Assembly: GCA_964574865.1 (NCBI GenBank)
Contig: CAZNOT010000019.1
Coordinates: 1 to 10,408, forward strand
From: DATDYW01 sp964574865
GTDB taxonomy: Bacteria > Patescibacteriota > Minisyncoccia > Phycocordibacterales > JAACPR01
DNA length: 10,408 nucleotides
Direction of reading: 5' to 3'
In this document: piece after piece, positions 1-5,467 of the stretch
How the letters are laid out: the number at the start of each line of letters is the position of its first letter
Numbering within the stretch: position 1 is the stretch's first letter
The notes under the pieces: model-generated
The model's database searches: none
The model's input: only the letters and a program-made list of their open reading frames with translations
Told to the model about the DNA's origin: nothing
Translations under genes and position numbers: made by a program

Positions 1-163
1 CCAAACGGCTAAGTGTTCGCGACCCCGCCTCGCGGCCCGCGGCGGCAAAGCCGCGCCGCGGGACCCCGCTCCGGCTTTCAAGTCCCGACGCAATCGTGCC
101 CCGCACGATTGCTCCCTGGGCACAAAGCAGAACGCCCCGCTTTCGCGAAGGCGTTCTGCTTTG
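1..163 (-). repeat. Palindromic tail element downstream of tRNA-Leu(GAG), cut by the window edge
   Basis: Read in the direction of the tRNA (minus strand), the element follows the tRNA 3' end. It consists of a hairpin (114-172), then a mirror copy of the tRNA acceptor/T-arm (77-87 and 114-121), split by a 26-nt insert at 88-113. The insert folds into a 10-bp stem, 90-99 with 103-112. Next come an imperfect GC hairpin (about 36-61) and the box TCGCGACCCCGCCTCGC at 17-33. Positions 1-33 match the complement of 8816-8848 at 31 of 33 bases, and the box recurs exactly at 10145-10161. The distal end lies outside the window, so completeness cannot be judged. No gene is supported here; a short ORF across it contains repeat sequence and is not credible. 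Confidence 0.8.
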
Positions 164-172
164 TGCCCAGGG
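114..172. repeat. 23-bp perfect inverted repeat overlapping the tRNA-Leu(GAG) 3' end
   Basis: Arms 114-136 and 150-172 are exact reverse complements around a 13-nt spacer that itself contains TTCGCGAA. The right arm includes the last 8 nt of the tRNA plus the discriminator. In the transcript the tRNA 3' strand could therefore pair either with its own 5' acceptor strand or with the downstream arm. It may act as a transcription terminator, although only a short T-rich stretch (CTGCTTTGTG) follows in the minus direction. Confidence 0.85.
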
Positions 173-246
173 CGGGACTTGAACCCGCATACCGTAAACG
201 GTCACGCACCTCAAGCGTGTGTGTATACCAATTCCACCACCTGGGC
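164..246 (-). tRNA. tRNA-Leu(GAG)
   Basis: This is an 83-nt class II tRNA on the minus strand. The acceptor strands GCCCAGG and CCTGGGC pair over 7 bp. The D-loop region GGTGGAATTGGTATAC is typical of tRNA-Leu. The anticodon loop TTGAGGT gives anticodon GAG at 212-210, reading CUC/CUU leucine codons. A long variable arm is present (ACCGTTTACGGT), and the T-arm is GCGGG-TTCAAGT-CCCGC. The discriminator is A at 164, as expected for leucine. The genome does not encode CCA: the trailer begins CAAAG, so CCA must be added by the nucleotidyltransferase. Confidence 0.97.
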
Positions 247-271
247 AACTTCCGACGAACGAACCCGGCGC

Positions 272-299
272 ATTATCCAAATTTTGAGACTTTTTACAA
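272..299 (-). promoter_or_regulatory. Putative sigma70-type promoter of tRNA-Leu(GAG)
   Basis: On the minus strand a -35-like TTGTAA (299-294) is followed after 16 nt by a -10-like GATAAT (277-272). The -10 ends 25 nt before the tRNA, leaving room for a leader of roughly 18 nt. It is divergent from the start of the gene at 335. The assignment rests on motif match only. Confidence 0.55.
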
Positions 300-321
300 G
301 CGGCTGACGGCAAACGCCATG

Positions 322-334
322 TACAATAGCGCCC
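322..334 (+). promoter_or_regulatory. -10 element consistent with a leaderless start of the gene at 335
   Basis: TACAAT at 322-327 is separated by exactly 7 nt from the ATG at 335. Transcription would therefore begin at or next to the start codon. No Shine-Dalgarno sequence is present upstream of this ATG, which fits leaderless translation. No good -35 lies at the usual spacing. The same arrangement precedes several other genes in the window. Confidence 0.5.
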
Positions 335-2647
335 ATGGGTAAGAATCCGTGGGACGCGCTCAACGACCTGAACGTGGCCGGCAACGCCGGCGCAGAAGCA
401 GCCGCCCACGAAAATGAAGCCGCGGCAGCAACCGAAGCCTCCCCCGTCGCGAGCCCAGCAGACGACGCGACGCGGCAGCGGGCGCGCGAAGTGGCTGAAG
501 GTTTCAAGGCGCACAAAGAAAAGAGACGACGCACCGCCGGCAAAGGCGACGCGGCGCAGCCCTCCGCCGTAACGGCACCTCAAGGGCCGCAGGCCCAAAA
601 CCGGCCAGCCGCCAAAACGCGACCAGGCGACAACCCTCAAGCTGCCCCCGAAGATCTCGACAGGGAGAGACGCCGCAAGCGCACCAACTGGAAACTCCGA
701 GAGAACGCAATGACCGTACCAGACCCGGAAGGCCAAGGGCCGGTGAAAAATCGTCCGCGGGTAGCGGATGAGCCTATGCGCTTCGAAATCGATCGCTCGA
801 AGCCGGAAAGCAGGAAAATTCCGAGCGCCATTCCGAACGAAGAGCTGCAGAAAGCCGGGTGGAGCGCAGAAAGATTTGCCGAGCACGAAGAGAAAACCGA
901 AGAGGCCATGGCTGCTCGCGGCGAACGTCTCCGGGGAAAGATCCTCGCCGAGCTCGACGCCATCACCAGAGACGCCAGAGCCGAAATCGAAAGGCCGGTT
1001 GAGCCGACAGGCCGCCAAGCAGAAGACTTTGCCCACGCGGTGAGCCGCGCCGCCGGAGAAACCGCCCCTCCCGAGCTCGCCAGGCGCGCCGCGAACAGAG
1101 CCGCGAGAACGCCCCGCTCGCGCCAAGATGTCCCCAGACCGACAAGCGGTAAAGCGCGCGGACCAGAGGCGAGCGAGACGCCAGAGATCGAGACGACCGG
1201 CGTTTCCGCGCCGAGCGGAGCGCTCGCGGCAGCGGGCGTTACCCCAACAGAGCTAGAGGCCAGTCACCGCGCGAACATCGCCGAGATGCAGCGGCTGAAC
1301 CCAGGCTGGAAGTCGGCGACGGGCCTCGATGCGGGGCAAGGCGCCGAGCGCGATGCGGCGGCAGGTTCCGCCCCAGAAAAAAAGTCCCCGCGTAAAGCGT
1401 CGGTCGTCTGGTCACCCGCCGACAGTTCCGCGGCGCGCCTGGCTGGGTACCGCCTCGAAAAACAGGGGCTGCGCGGCGCGGAGCTCGCCTCGGCGCTCCC
1501 GGCCGAGCGACGGCGGCGCGCCGAGGCGATACGGAAAGCGGCCGCCGCGAACCTACCGACAGGGGCCGCGCCCTCGGCGCAGGTCGGCGACGCGCGGAAT
1601 AAGCGCCAGCCGATTCTGCGGGACGTTCCCGGCGTCCCTTCCCCGGCGGCGCCCGAACCGATTGATCCGGAGGTGCTCGCGCGCGACGCGGCGAGCATCC
1701 GGAGGCAGCGAGACGTGGCCGCCGCAGAGATCCGCGCAGCGCGCGACGAGTGGAAAGCCGAGGCCGGCGGCGAGGCGCGCGCAGACACGCTCGCGGCGCT
1801 CGATAAAAAAATAGAGGAGAGAAGGAAACGCGCCCCAAAGAAAAACGACGGCGAGAACGTCCGCGCGGCTGTGGCGGCCGTAGCCGCCACAGCCGGGAGC
1901 GGGCGAGCTTCAGGCGCGACCGAAGTTGGCCTCACCGAGCCAGGCTCGTTCGAGAACTTCTACGCGGTGCTCCGCGCGCGCACGCCGTCGGTTGTCGGCG
2001 GCGCCCAGGAGTACAGCGCGGACGAAATCATCGAGATTGTCGAGGCAATTCGCCGCGGCGAGCCAGGCATTGGCGCCGAGCACCTCACGCGCACGCTCGG
2101 CATCCGCGAGGCGGCGGTGCGACTCATCGAAGCCGAGCGGCTCGAGAGGGCTCGCGCGGCGCTCGGGATTGTGGCGGCGACGCCCGCGGGCGCGCCGGCT
2201 ACCCCAGTGACAGAGCCGACGGTCGCGCGCCCGAGGCTCGTCGCCGCGGATAGCGGAGCTGGCAGCGGCGCGGGCGCGCCTCCCCCGCCAACGGGTGGCC
2301 CGGCGAACGTCCCGCCGACGCCGGGCGGCCGACAAGGCCCAGCCGGCGCGCCGACGCCGCGGGCGGCCACCGCTCGGGCGACGAGCATTTTTGACCGCGC
2401 GAGCCAAGGCGCTAAGCAGCTCGGAGTCGGCACGGTGGGCATGTTCAACCAGTTCGTCGTGGAGCCGATGAGCTGGCTCTGGAAGAAAGCTGAGCGGCCA
2501 GGCTCGTACAACACGAAGGAGGCTCCCTTCAAAAATCAAACGAGCATCTTCTACCCGATTACCGGGTCAATCGGCGCGCTGTGGAAGATAATCGGCGGCT
2601 GGTTCGGCGCGAAGTTCGAGACGCCGAAAGAGGAGAAGAAAAAGTAG
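335..2647 (+). CDS. Large Ala/Arg/Glu-rich, mostly disordered protein of unknown function
   Basis: This 770-aa protein is not one I recognise. It begins MGKNPWDALNDLNVAG. About the first 500 residues are low-complexity sequence rich in Ala, Arg, Glu and Pro, with long charged helical stretches and no signal peptide or membrane segment. Residues about 535-610 look folded: helices around YSADEIIEIVEAIRRGE (560-576), then a helix-turn-helix-like stretch around EHLTRTLGIREAAVRLIEAE (582-601). Another Pro/Gly/Ala linker follows. The C-terminus is different, with aromatic residues: FNQFVVEPMSWLWKK and a hydrophobic patch at about 739-761 (ITGSIGALWKIIGGWFGAKF), ending in a basic and acidic tail. 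That patch could be amphipathic and membrane-associated (inference). The ATG at 335 was chosen because it follows a -10-like hexamer by 7 nt. A strong hairpin at 2665 follows the TAG stop. The overlapping frames on both strands are composition-driven shadows. Confidence that it is a gene is high; its function is unknown. Confidence 0.85.
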   Translation: MGKNPWDALNDLNVAGNAGAEAAAHENEAAAATEASPVASPADDATRQRAREVAEGFKAHKEKRRRTAGKGDAAQPSAVTAPQGPQAQNRPAAKTRPGDNPQAAPEDLDRERRRKRTNWKLRENAMTVPDPEGQGPVKNRPRVADEPMRFEIDRSKPESRKIPSAIPNEELQKAGWSAERFAEHEEKTEEAMAARGERLRGKILAELDAITRDARAEIERPVEPTGRQAEDFAHAVSRAAGETAPPELARRAANRAARTPRSRQDVPRPTSGKARGPEASETPEIETTGVSAPSGALAAAGVTPTELEASHRANIAEMQRLNPGWKSATGLDAGQGAERDAAAGSAPEKKSPRKASVVWSPADSSAARLAGYRLEKQGLRGAELASALPAERRRRAEAIRKAAAANLPTGAAPSAQVGDARNKRQPILRDVPGVPSPAAPEPIDPEVLARDAASIRRQRDVAAAEIRAARDEWKAEAGGEARADTLAALDKKIEERRKRAPKKNDGENVRAAVAAVAATAGSGRASGATEVGLTEPGSFENFYAVLRARTPSVVGGAQEYSADEIIEIVEAIRRGEPGIGAEHLTRTLGIREAAVRLIEAERLERARAALGIVAATPAGAPATPVTEPTVARPRLVAADSGAGSGAGAPPPPTGGPANVPPTPGGRQGPAGAPTPRAATARATSIFDRASQGAKQLGVGTVGMFNQFVVEPMSWLWKKAERPGSYNTKEAPFKNQTSIFYPITGSIGALWKIIGGWFGAKFETPKEEKKK

Positions 2648-2664
2648 CGCGAGAGAAATTTTAC

Positions 2665-2697
2665 GAGAGCTGTGGCGCCTCCGGCGCCACAGCTCTC
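2665..2697. terminator. Strong hairpin between convergent genes, probable bidirectional terminator
   Basis: Positions 2665-2679 and 2683-2697 form a perfect 15-bp stem with a TCC loop. It lies 18 nt after the stop of the 770-aa gene and 25 nt from the stop of the convergent oxidoreductase. The plus side is followed by only a weak T-rich run (TTCTTG). It is therefore inferred to be a terminator from position and stem strength. Confidence 0.7.
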
Positions 2698-2721
2698 TTC
2701 TTGCCTAGACCTTTTGACCCG

Positions 2722-4110
2722 CTACCCCGCCTCGCAGCTCCCCCCGCCCGGCCTAAAAATCGTCTTCGGCACCTCTTCCCCCGCCAGGTGCCGCGCGATC
2801 GTACGCCCGCCGTAGAGCGACATGAGGATGCCGATACCGTTGCAGCCGAGATTGTAGAGTAGCCTCGGCTCGGCCGGGTGCGGCCCGACCAGACGAACCA
2901 TGTTCTCGGTGTAACCCATGAGCCCGTGCCACGCGAAAACGCGCTCGGCGCCCTTCGGCGCCTTCGCGCCGAACGTGTCCTCGACGAACCCCTGAATCTC
3001 AGCCGTGCGTTCGCCGGGGTACTCGTCGTCGAAGCTGTAGTCGGTGTGATCCTCGAGGCGCACCTGCGGGCCGCCAACCGAGAGCAGGTTGTGCCGCGGC
3101 CCGGCCCCGCGCTCGTACTCGTAGCCGCGACGCGTGAGGTAGTAGTACGCCTCGTTCTCCGAGAAACCCTCGCTGCGCAGGTACACGAGCCCCGCCGGCG
3201 GCCGCCGCATCGGCTCGAGGTAGCCAGACATGTAGCCCACGATGCCGCGCACGTTGCGATGGAACTCCTTGTCGAGGCAGAGGCCGTTGCCGGCGACGAT
3301 CGTGAAGTCTTCGAAGCCGTTGGTGCAGAGGACGACCTCGCCCGCCGTGACCGTGACCGACCTGCAGTCGAGCGTGACCGCCCCCTCCCCGAGCACAACC
3401 TTTTCCACCTTCGTCTCCTCGACGAGGCGGAAGCGGTCGGGGTACGCGGACTGCAGGTGGCGCACCACCTCCTGGCAGAAGAGCGCGCTGTTGAGCACCG
3501 CGCCCGGCTCGAACGCGGCGCCGACGTAGCGCGGGTCTTTCGTCTCGAGCGCGTCGTCGATGGCGGTGGCCGGAACCCACTCGTAGAGCGCGGGATCGAG
3601 CGCGGCCGCGACATCGCGCGCCAGGCGTCCCTCGGCGATTTTCACGCGGTGGAAGGACAGTCCGGCGCGGCGACGGAAGTCAGCCTCGCCGACGAAGAGC
3701 GCGACGTGGTCAGCGGTGAGCAGGCCCGTCGCCTCCACGAAGCGCGAGAGCGGGATGTCGAGCCCGGCCGTCGTGTACATCTCGTCGAGGAGCGCCCAGC
3801 CGCTCTCGATTGCCCGAACGGCATCGGCGGTCGCCGCGAGGCCAAACTCGCGCTCGAGGTCCTGGAGCGGCCGCTCGAAGTCGGCGACGACGAGCCCCGC
3901 GTTGTGGCCAGTCGCGCCGTGGGCGAGACGCGCGCGCTCGATGAGCAGCACCGACCTGCCCGTCTTGGCGAGGGCGAAGAAGGCGGTCGCGACGCCGGCG
4001 ATGCCCGCGCCGATCACCGCGACATCGACCGACGTATCCGCCCGGAGCGGTTCGCTTGGCCGCGCGGGGTCGAGCTGGTGGAGCCAGGGCGATCGGTTGC
4101 GGCGGTTCAT
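2722..4110 (-). CDS. FAD-dependent oxidoreductase, DAO (glycine/D-amino-acid oxidase) family
   Basis: This 462-aa protein should oxidise an amine or amino acid using FAD as cofactor. The N-terminus has the dinucleotide-binding Rossmann core VAVIGAGIAG (about 30-39), with the acidic residue E58 closing the second strand (VLLIERA). The following GATGHNAG (66-72 region) matches the family's GAxGxNxG segment near the flavin. The C-terminal part has WHGLMGYTENMVRLVGP (from about 394) and NLGCNGIGI...GG (about 420-435), the usual second FAD-contacting region. Its length is normal for the family (about 380-470). The substrate cannot be read from the sequence, and no catabolic or transport genes accompany it. 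The start at ATG 4110 lies 7 nt after an extended -10-like TGCTAATCT, and the rplS terminator sits just upstream, so it is probably a separate transcription unit. A 413-aa antisense ORF over the same span is a GC-driven shadow. Confidence 0.93.
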   Translation of the reverse strand: MNRRNRSPWLHQLDPARPSEPLRADTSVDVAVIGAGIAGVATAFFALAKTGRSVLLIERARLAHGATGHNAGLVVADFERPLQDLEREFGLAATADAVRAIESGWALLDEMYTTAGLDIPLSRFVEATGLLTADHVALFVGEADFRRRAGLSFHRVKIAEGRLARDVAAALDPALYEWVPATAIDDALETKDPRYVGAAFEPGAVLNSALFCQEVVRHLQSAYPDRFRLVEETKVEKVVLGEGAVTLDCRSVTVTAGEVVLCTNGFEDFTIVAGNGLCLDKEFHRNVRGIVGYMSGYLEPMRRPPAGLVYLRSEGFSENEAYYYLTRRGYEYERGAGPRHNLLSVGGPQVRLEDHTDYSFDDEYPGERTAEIQGFVEDTFGAKAPKGAERVFAWHGLMGYTENMVRLVGPHPAEPRLLYNLGCNGIGILMSLYGGRTIARHLAGEEVPKTIFRPGGGSCEAG

Positions 4111-4117
4111 TGGTTTT

Positions 4118-4126
4118 AGATTAGCA
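4118..4126 (-). promoter_or_regulatory. Extended -10-like element before the oxidoreductase gene
   Basis: On the minus strand TGCTAATCT (4126-4118) has the TGn extension but only three of six -10 consensus bases. It ends 7 nt before the ATG at 4110, the spacing seen for the other putative leaderless genes. There is no recognisable -35; that position is occupied by the rplS terminator stem. Confidence 0.4.
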
Positions 4127-4133
4127 CGACAGA

Positions 4134-4166
4134 AAAAGCCGGCCGCCCTTCGGGCGGCCGGCTTTT
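4134..4166 (-). terminator. rplS: Intrinsic terminator of rplS
   Basis: There is a 15-bp perfect stem, 4134-4148 with 4152-4166, around a 3-nt loop. It has AAAA on one side and TTTT on the other, so it reads as a terminator in both directions. In the minus direction it begins 10 nt after the rplS stop and ends in CTTTTTCT. It separates rplS from the oxidoreductase. Confidence 0.9.
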
Positions 4167-4175
4167 CTTTTCGAG

Positions 4176-4577
4176 CTACTCGACCGGAACAGCCTCAGCG
4201 ACCGGCACCTCGGCCCCGTCCGTAATATCGATCATCGACATCTTCATGCGCTTCGTGATCTCCTTCGCAGCCTTGCGGCGCACGTGGTAGAGCTTCGCCT
4301 TGCGGACCTGCGAGCGCTTCACGATCTCAATCTTGTCGATCATCGGCGAGTAGAGCGGAAAAACCTTCTCGACGCCGTAGCCGCCCTGGTTGCGGCGAAC
4401 GGTGAAGGTGCCGCCAGCCTCAGCGCCGTGCTTGCGGGCGATGACGAGACCCTCGAAAACCTGGAGGCGGGTCTTGCCCTTCTCCTGAATCTTCTGGTGG
4501 ACGCGCACGGAATCCCCCGATCGGAGGTCGAGCGACTTGCGGGCGTCGACGTTTGCAGACGTGAAGGTGATAGCCAT
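4176..4577 (-). CDS. rplS: 50S ribosomal protein L19
   Basis: This 133-aa protein is a component of the large ribosomal subunit near the 30S-50S interface. The family signature is clear: SGDSVRVHQKI (20-30), VFEGLVIARKHG (40-51), FTVRRNQGGYGVEKVFPLYSP (58-78, the most conserved block), and IEIVKRSQVRKAKLYHVR (83-100). It is longer than typical L19 (about 115 aa) because of an acidic C-terminal tail (DITDGAEVPVAEAVPVE). The start is ATG 4577 (MAITFTSANVDARK); an upstream in-frame extension has no family similarity. It stands alone, without the rpsP-rimM-trmD neighbours found in many bacteria. No Shine-Dalgarno sequence is visible. Its first 40 nt after the start are copied exactly at 5036-5075. 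Confidence 0.98.
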   Translation of the reverse strand: MAITFTSANVDARKSLDLRSGDSVRVHQKIQEKGKTRLQVFEGLVIARKHGAEAGGTFTVRRNQGGYGVEKVFPLYSPMIDKIEIVKRSQVRKAKLYHVRRKAAKEITKRMKMSMIDITDGAEVPVAEAVPVE

Positions 4578-4590
4578 AAGCGGCAGGGAG

Positions 4591-4617
4591 ACTATCACAC
4601 GCCTTTTTCGGCGGCAA
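4591..4617 (-). promoter_or_regulatory. Possible rplS promoter
   Basis: On the minus strand there is a -10-like GATAGT (4596-4591) and a TTGCCG (4617-4612) spaced by 15 nt, shorter than ideal. The -10 ends 13 nt before the rplS ATG. The motif match is weak, and the site is proposed mainly because the upstream neighbour ends in its own terminator. Confidence 0.3.
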
Positions 4618-4618
4618 G

Positions 4619-4647
4619 GCAAAGGAAAAGCCCCGGGAACCCGGGGC
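4619..4647 (-). terminator. Intrinsic terminator after the 65-aa ORF
   Basis: GCCCCGGG (4630-4637) pairs with CCCGGGGC (4640-4647). In the minus direction it is followed by CTTTTCCTTTG. It lies 13 nt beyond the stop of the small ORF ending at 4661, which supports that ORF being transcribed. Confidence 0.8.
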
Positions 4648-4660
4648 GAGAGTGTCAGGG

Positions 4661-4858
4661 CTAGCCTTCGGCGACCTCCCCGTCGTCGCTGGAGCCCTCG
4701 GGAGGGTTGTCGGGGAGATCGTGAGGGCGAATATTTGCCGGGCTCGTAGGCCTACTCATCGGCGCAAAAGTGGGGTGGTCGTGGGGATCGCCGCGGCGGC
4801 GGCCACGAAGACCTGAGGTAGCGGAGGTGTCGTGCGAGTAAGAGGCGTTTCTGAACAT
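4661..4858 (-). CDS. Small Pro/Asp-rich hypothetical protein (65 aa)
   Basis: This is a 65-aa polar protein beginning MFRNASYSHDTSATSG. It has an Arg-rich patch (GLRGRRRGD) and a Pro/Asp-rich disordered tail. No family is recognised. Evidence that it is a real gene is positional: a TATACC hexamer ends 7 nt before the ATG in an AT-rich patch that is rare in this window, and an intrinsic terminator follows the TAG by 13 nt. An in-frame upstream start at 4903 would place that AT-rich patch inside the coding region, so 4858 is preferred. The arrangement (terminator, small ORF, AT-rich patch, rluA-like sequence) is repeated about 500 bp further on by the ORF at 5168-5392. Confidence 0.5.
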   Translation of the reverse strand: MFRNASYSHDTSATSGLRGRRRGDPHDHPTFAPMSRPTSPANIRPHDLPDNPPEGSSDDGEVAEG

Positions 4859-4865
4859 GGCTTTC

Positions 4866-4871
4866 GGTATA
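4866..4871 (-). promoter_or_regulatory. -10-like element before the 65-aa ORF
   Basis: TATACC on the minus strand ends 7 nt before the ATG at 4858, and a further TATAAA lies just upstream. The surrounding run (about 4868-4884) is almost pure A/T within a GC-rich region. A 7-nt gap suggests a leaderless transcript. Confidence 0.45.
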
Positions 4872-4945
4872 TTTATATTTTTTGAAGCCCTAACGAGGAG
4901 CATTCAGCGCGGGAGCGTACCACCTCCCCCGCGAACGTCAATGGA

Positions 4946-5075
4946 TTAGACCTGCACGGCCGGGCAAAACTGTGCTGTCGCCGCGGCGAAATCTTCCGGC
5001 AGCGGCGACTGGAAGGTTCGGCGCTCGGCGCCGCGCTTGCGGGCGTCGACGTTTGCAGACGTGAAGGTGATAGCC
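4946..5075 (-). pseudogene. Chimeric remnant: rplS start fused in frame to rluA end
   Basis: Positions 5036-5075 are identical to 4536-4575, the first codons of rplS after the start. Positions 4981-5033 match 5503-5555 in rluA with one mismatch, and 4949-4980 continue as a diverged version of the rluA C-terminus. Read on the minus strand, the result is one in-frame ORF, AITFTSANVDARK joined to GAERRTFQSPLPEDFAAA, ending in FCPAVQV and TAA. The rplS start codon is changed from ATG to ACG, so the frame has no good start. The only upstream option is a TTG at 5140, inside a terminator hairpin. It lacks the catalytic domain of RluA and the conserved core of L19, so I call it non-functional. It lies between intact copies of both parents and in the same orientation, as expected for a duplication junction. 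Confidence 0.8.
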
Positions 5076-5111
5076 GTGGCGAGCGGGAGGACATTAGCGA
5101 GCGCCCTTGCG

Positions 5112-5149
5112 ACTGGTAAGGAGAAAAAGAAAGGCCCCAAGAATGGGGC
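5112..5149 (-). terminator. Intrinsic terminator after the 74-aa ORF
   Basis: GCCCCA (5134-5139) pairs with TGGGGC (5144-5149) around AGAA. In the minus direction the stem is followed by CTTTCTTTTTCTCC, a good T-rich tract. It starts 18 nt beyond the TGA of the ORF ending at 5168. Confidence 0.8.
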
Positions 5150-5167
5150 GTAGAGCTGCGAGCGCGC

Positions 5168-5392
5168 TCAGCCGACGGAAACCAGTGCCGCGCCAGAGCT
5201 AGGGACAGCCGTTTTGCTAGCGGAATGGCCGCTGAGGTGGCTCGGGCGGCCGGTGTTCGGGCTGAAACTAAAGCCGATGGTCGACGTTGTGGTGCAAACA
5301 CCCCAGCGTTGCGGGGAAATTTGTCCCAACGAGATCGGCCGACTATGGGAGAGTTCGCGCTGCCCGGTGTAATTCTGTGATGTGTTCGCCAT
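5168..5392 (-). CDS. Small Ser/Thr-rich hypothetical protein (74 aa)
   Basis: This 74-aa protein begins MANTSQNYTGQRELSHSR and is rich in Ser, Thr, Gly and Pro. It has a single Cys and a single Trp, with no signal peptide and no recognised family. Support comes from the intrinsic terminator just after the TGA stop and an A-rich upstream region (TTGAAA and an A-tract about 10-30 nt before the ATG). There is no Shine-Dalgarno sequence. It occupies the same relative place as the 65-aa ORF at 4661-4858, but their protein sequences do not align convincingly. They could be diverged alleles of one cassette (inference). Confidence 0.5.
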   Translation of the reverse strand: MANTSQNYTGQRELSHSRPISLGQISPQRWGVCTTTSTIGFSFSPNTGRPSHLSGHSASKTAVPSSGAALVSVG

Positions 5393-5467
5393 TTGTTGTA
5401 TTCACTTTTTTGTTTTTCAAAGACTTGGCCGAGAAAGCTACCAGTAAATTACCGGTCTGGCAAGTAG

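Noticed and set aside
319..342. Seven-codon ORF (MYNSAHG) overlapping the start of the 770-aa gene
   Set aside because: It overlaps the putative -10 element and would need a transcript starting further upstream. It could be a leader peptide but there is no supporting signal.
1239..2539. Several 190-220 aa minus-strand ORFs inside the 770-aa gene
   Set aside because: They overlap each other in different frames, have Arg/Ala/Pro-biased composition and no start signals, so they are shadows of the plus-strand gene.
2878..4119. 413-aa plus-strand ORF antisense to the oxidoreductase
   Set aside because: It is the complement of a clearly recognised FAD protein. Its Arg/Val/Glu-rich translation and lack of any domain fit a GC-driven shadow frame.
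4873..5301. 142-aa minus-strand ORF over the chimeric region
   Set aside because: It reads the rplS/rluA copies out of frame, is Ser/Arg-rich, and has no start or terminator signals.
4661..5392. Homology between the 65-aa and 74-aa small proteins
   Set aside because: Hand alignment finds only scattered Ser/Pro/Gly matches expected from composition, so they are not called paralogues despite their parallel placement.
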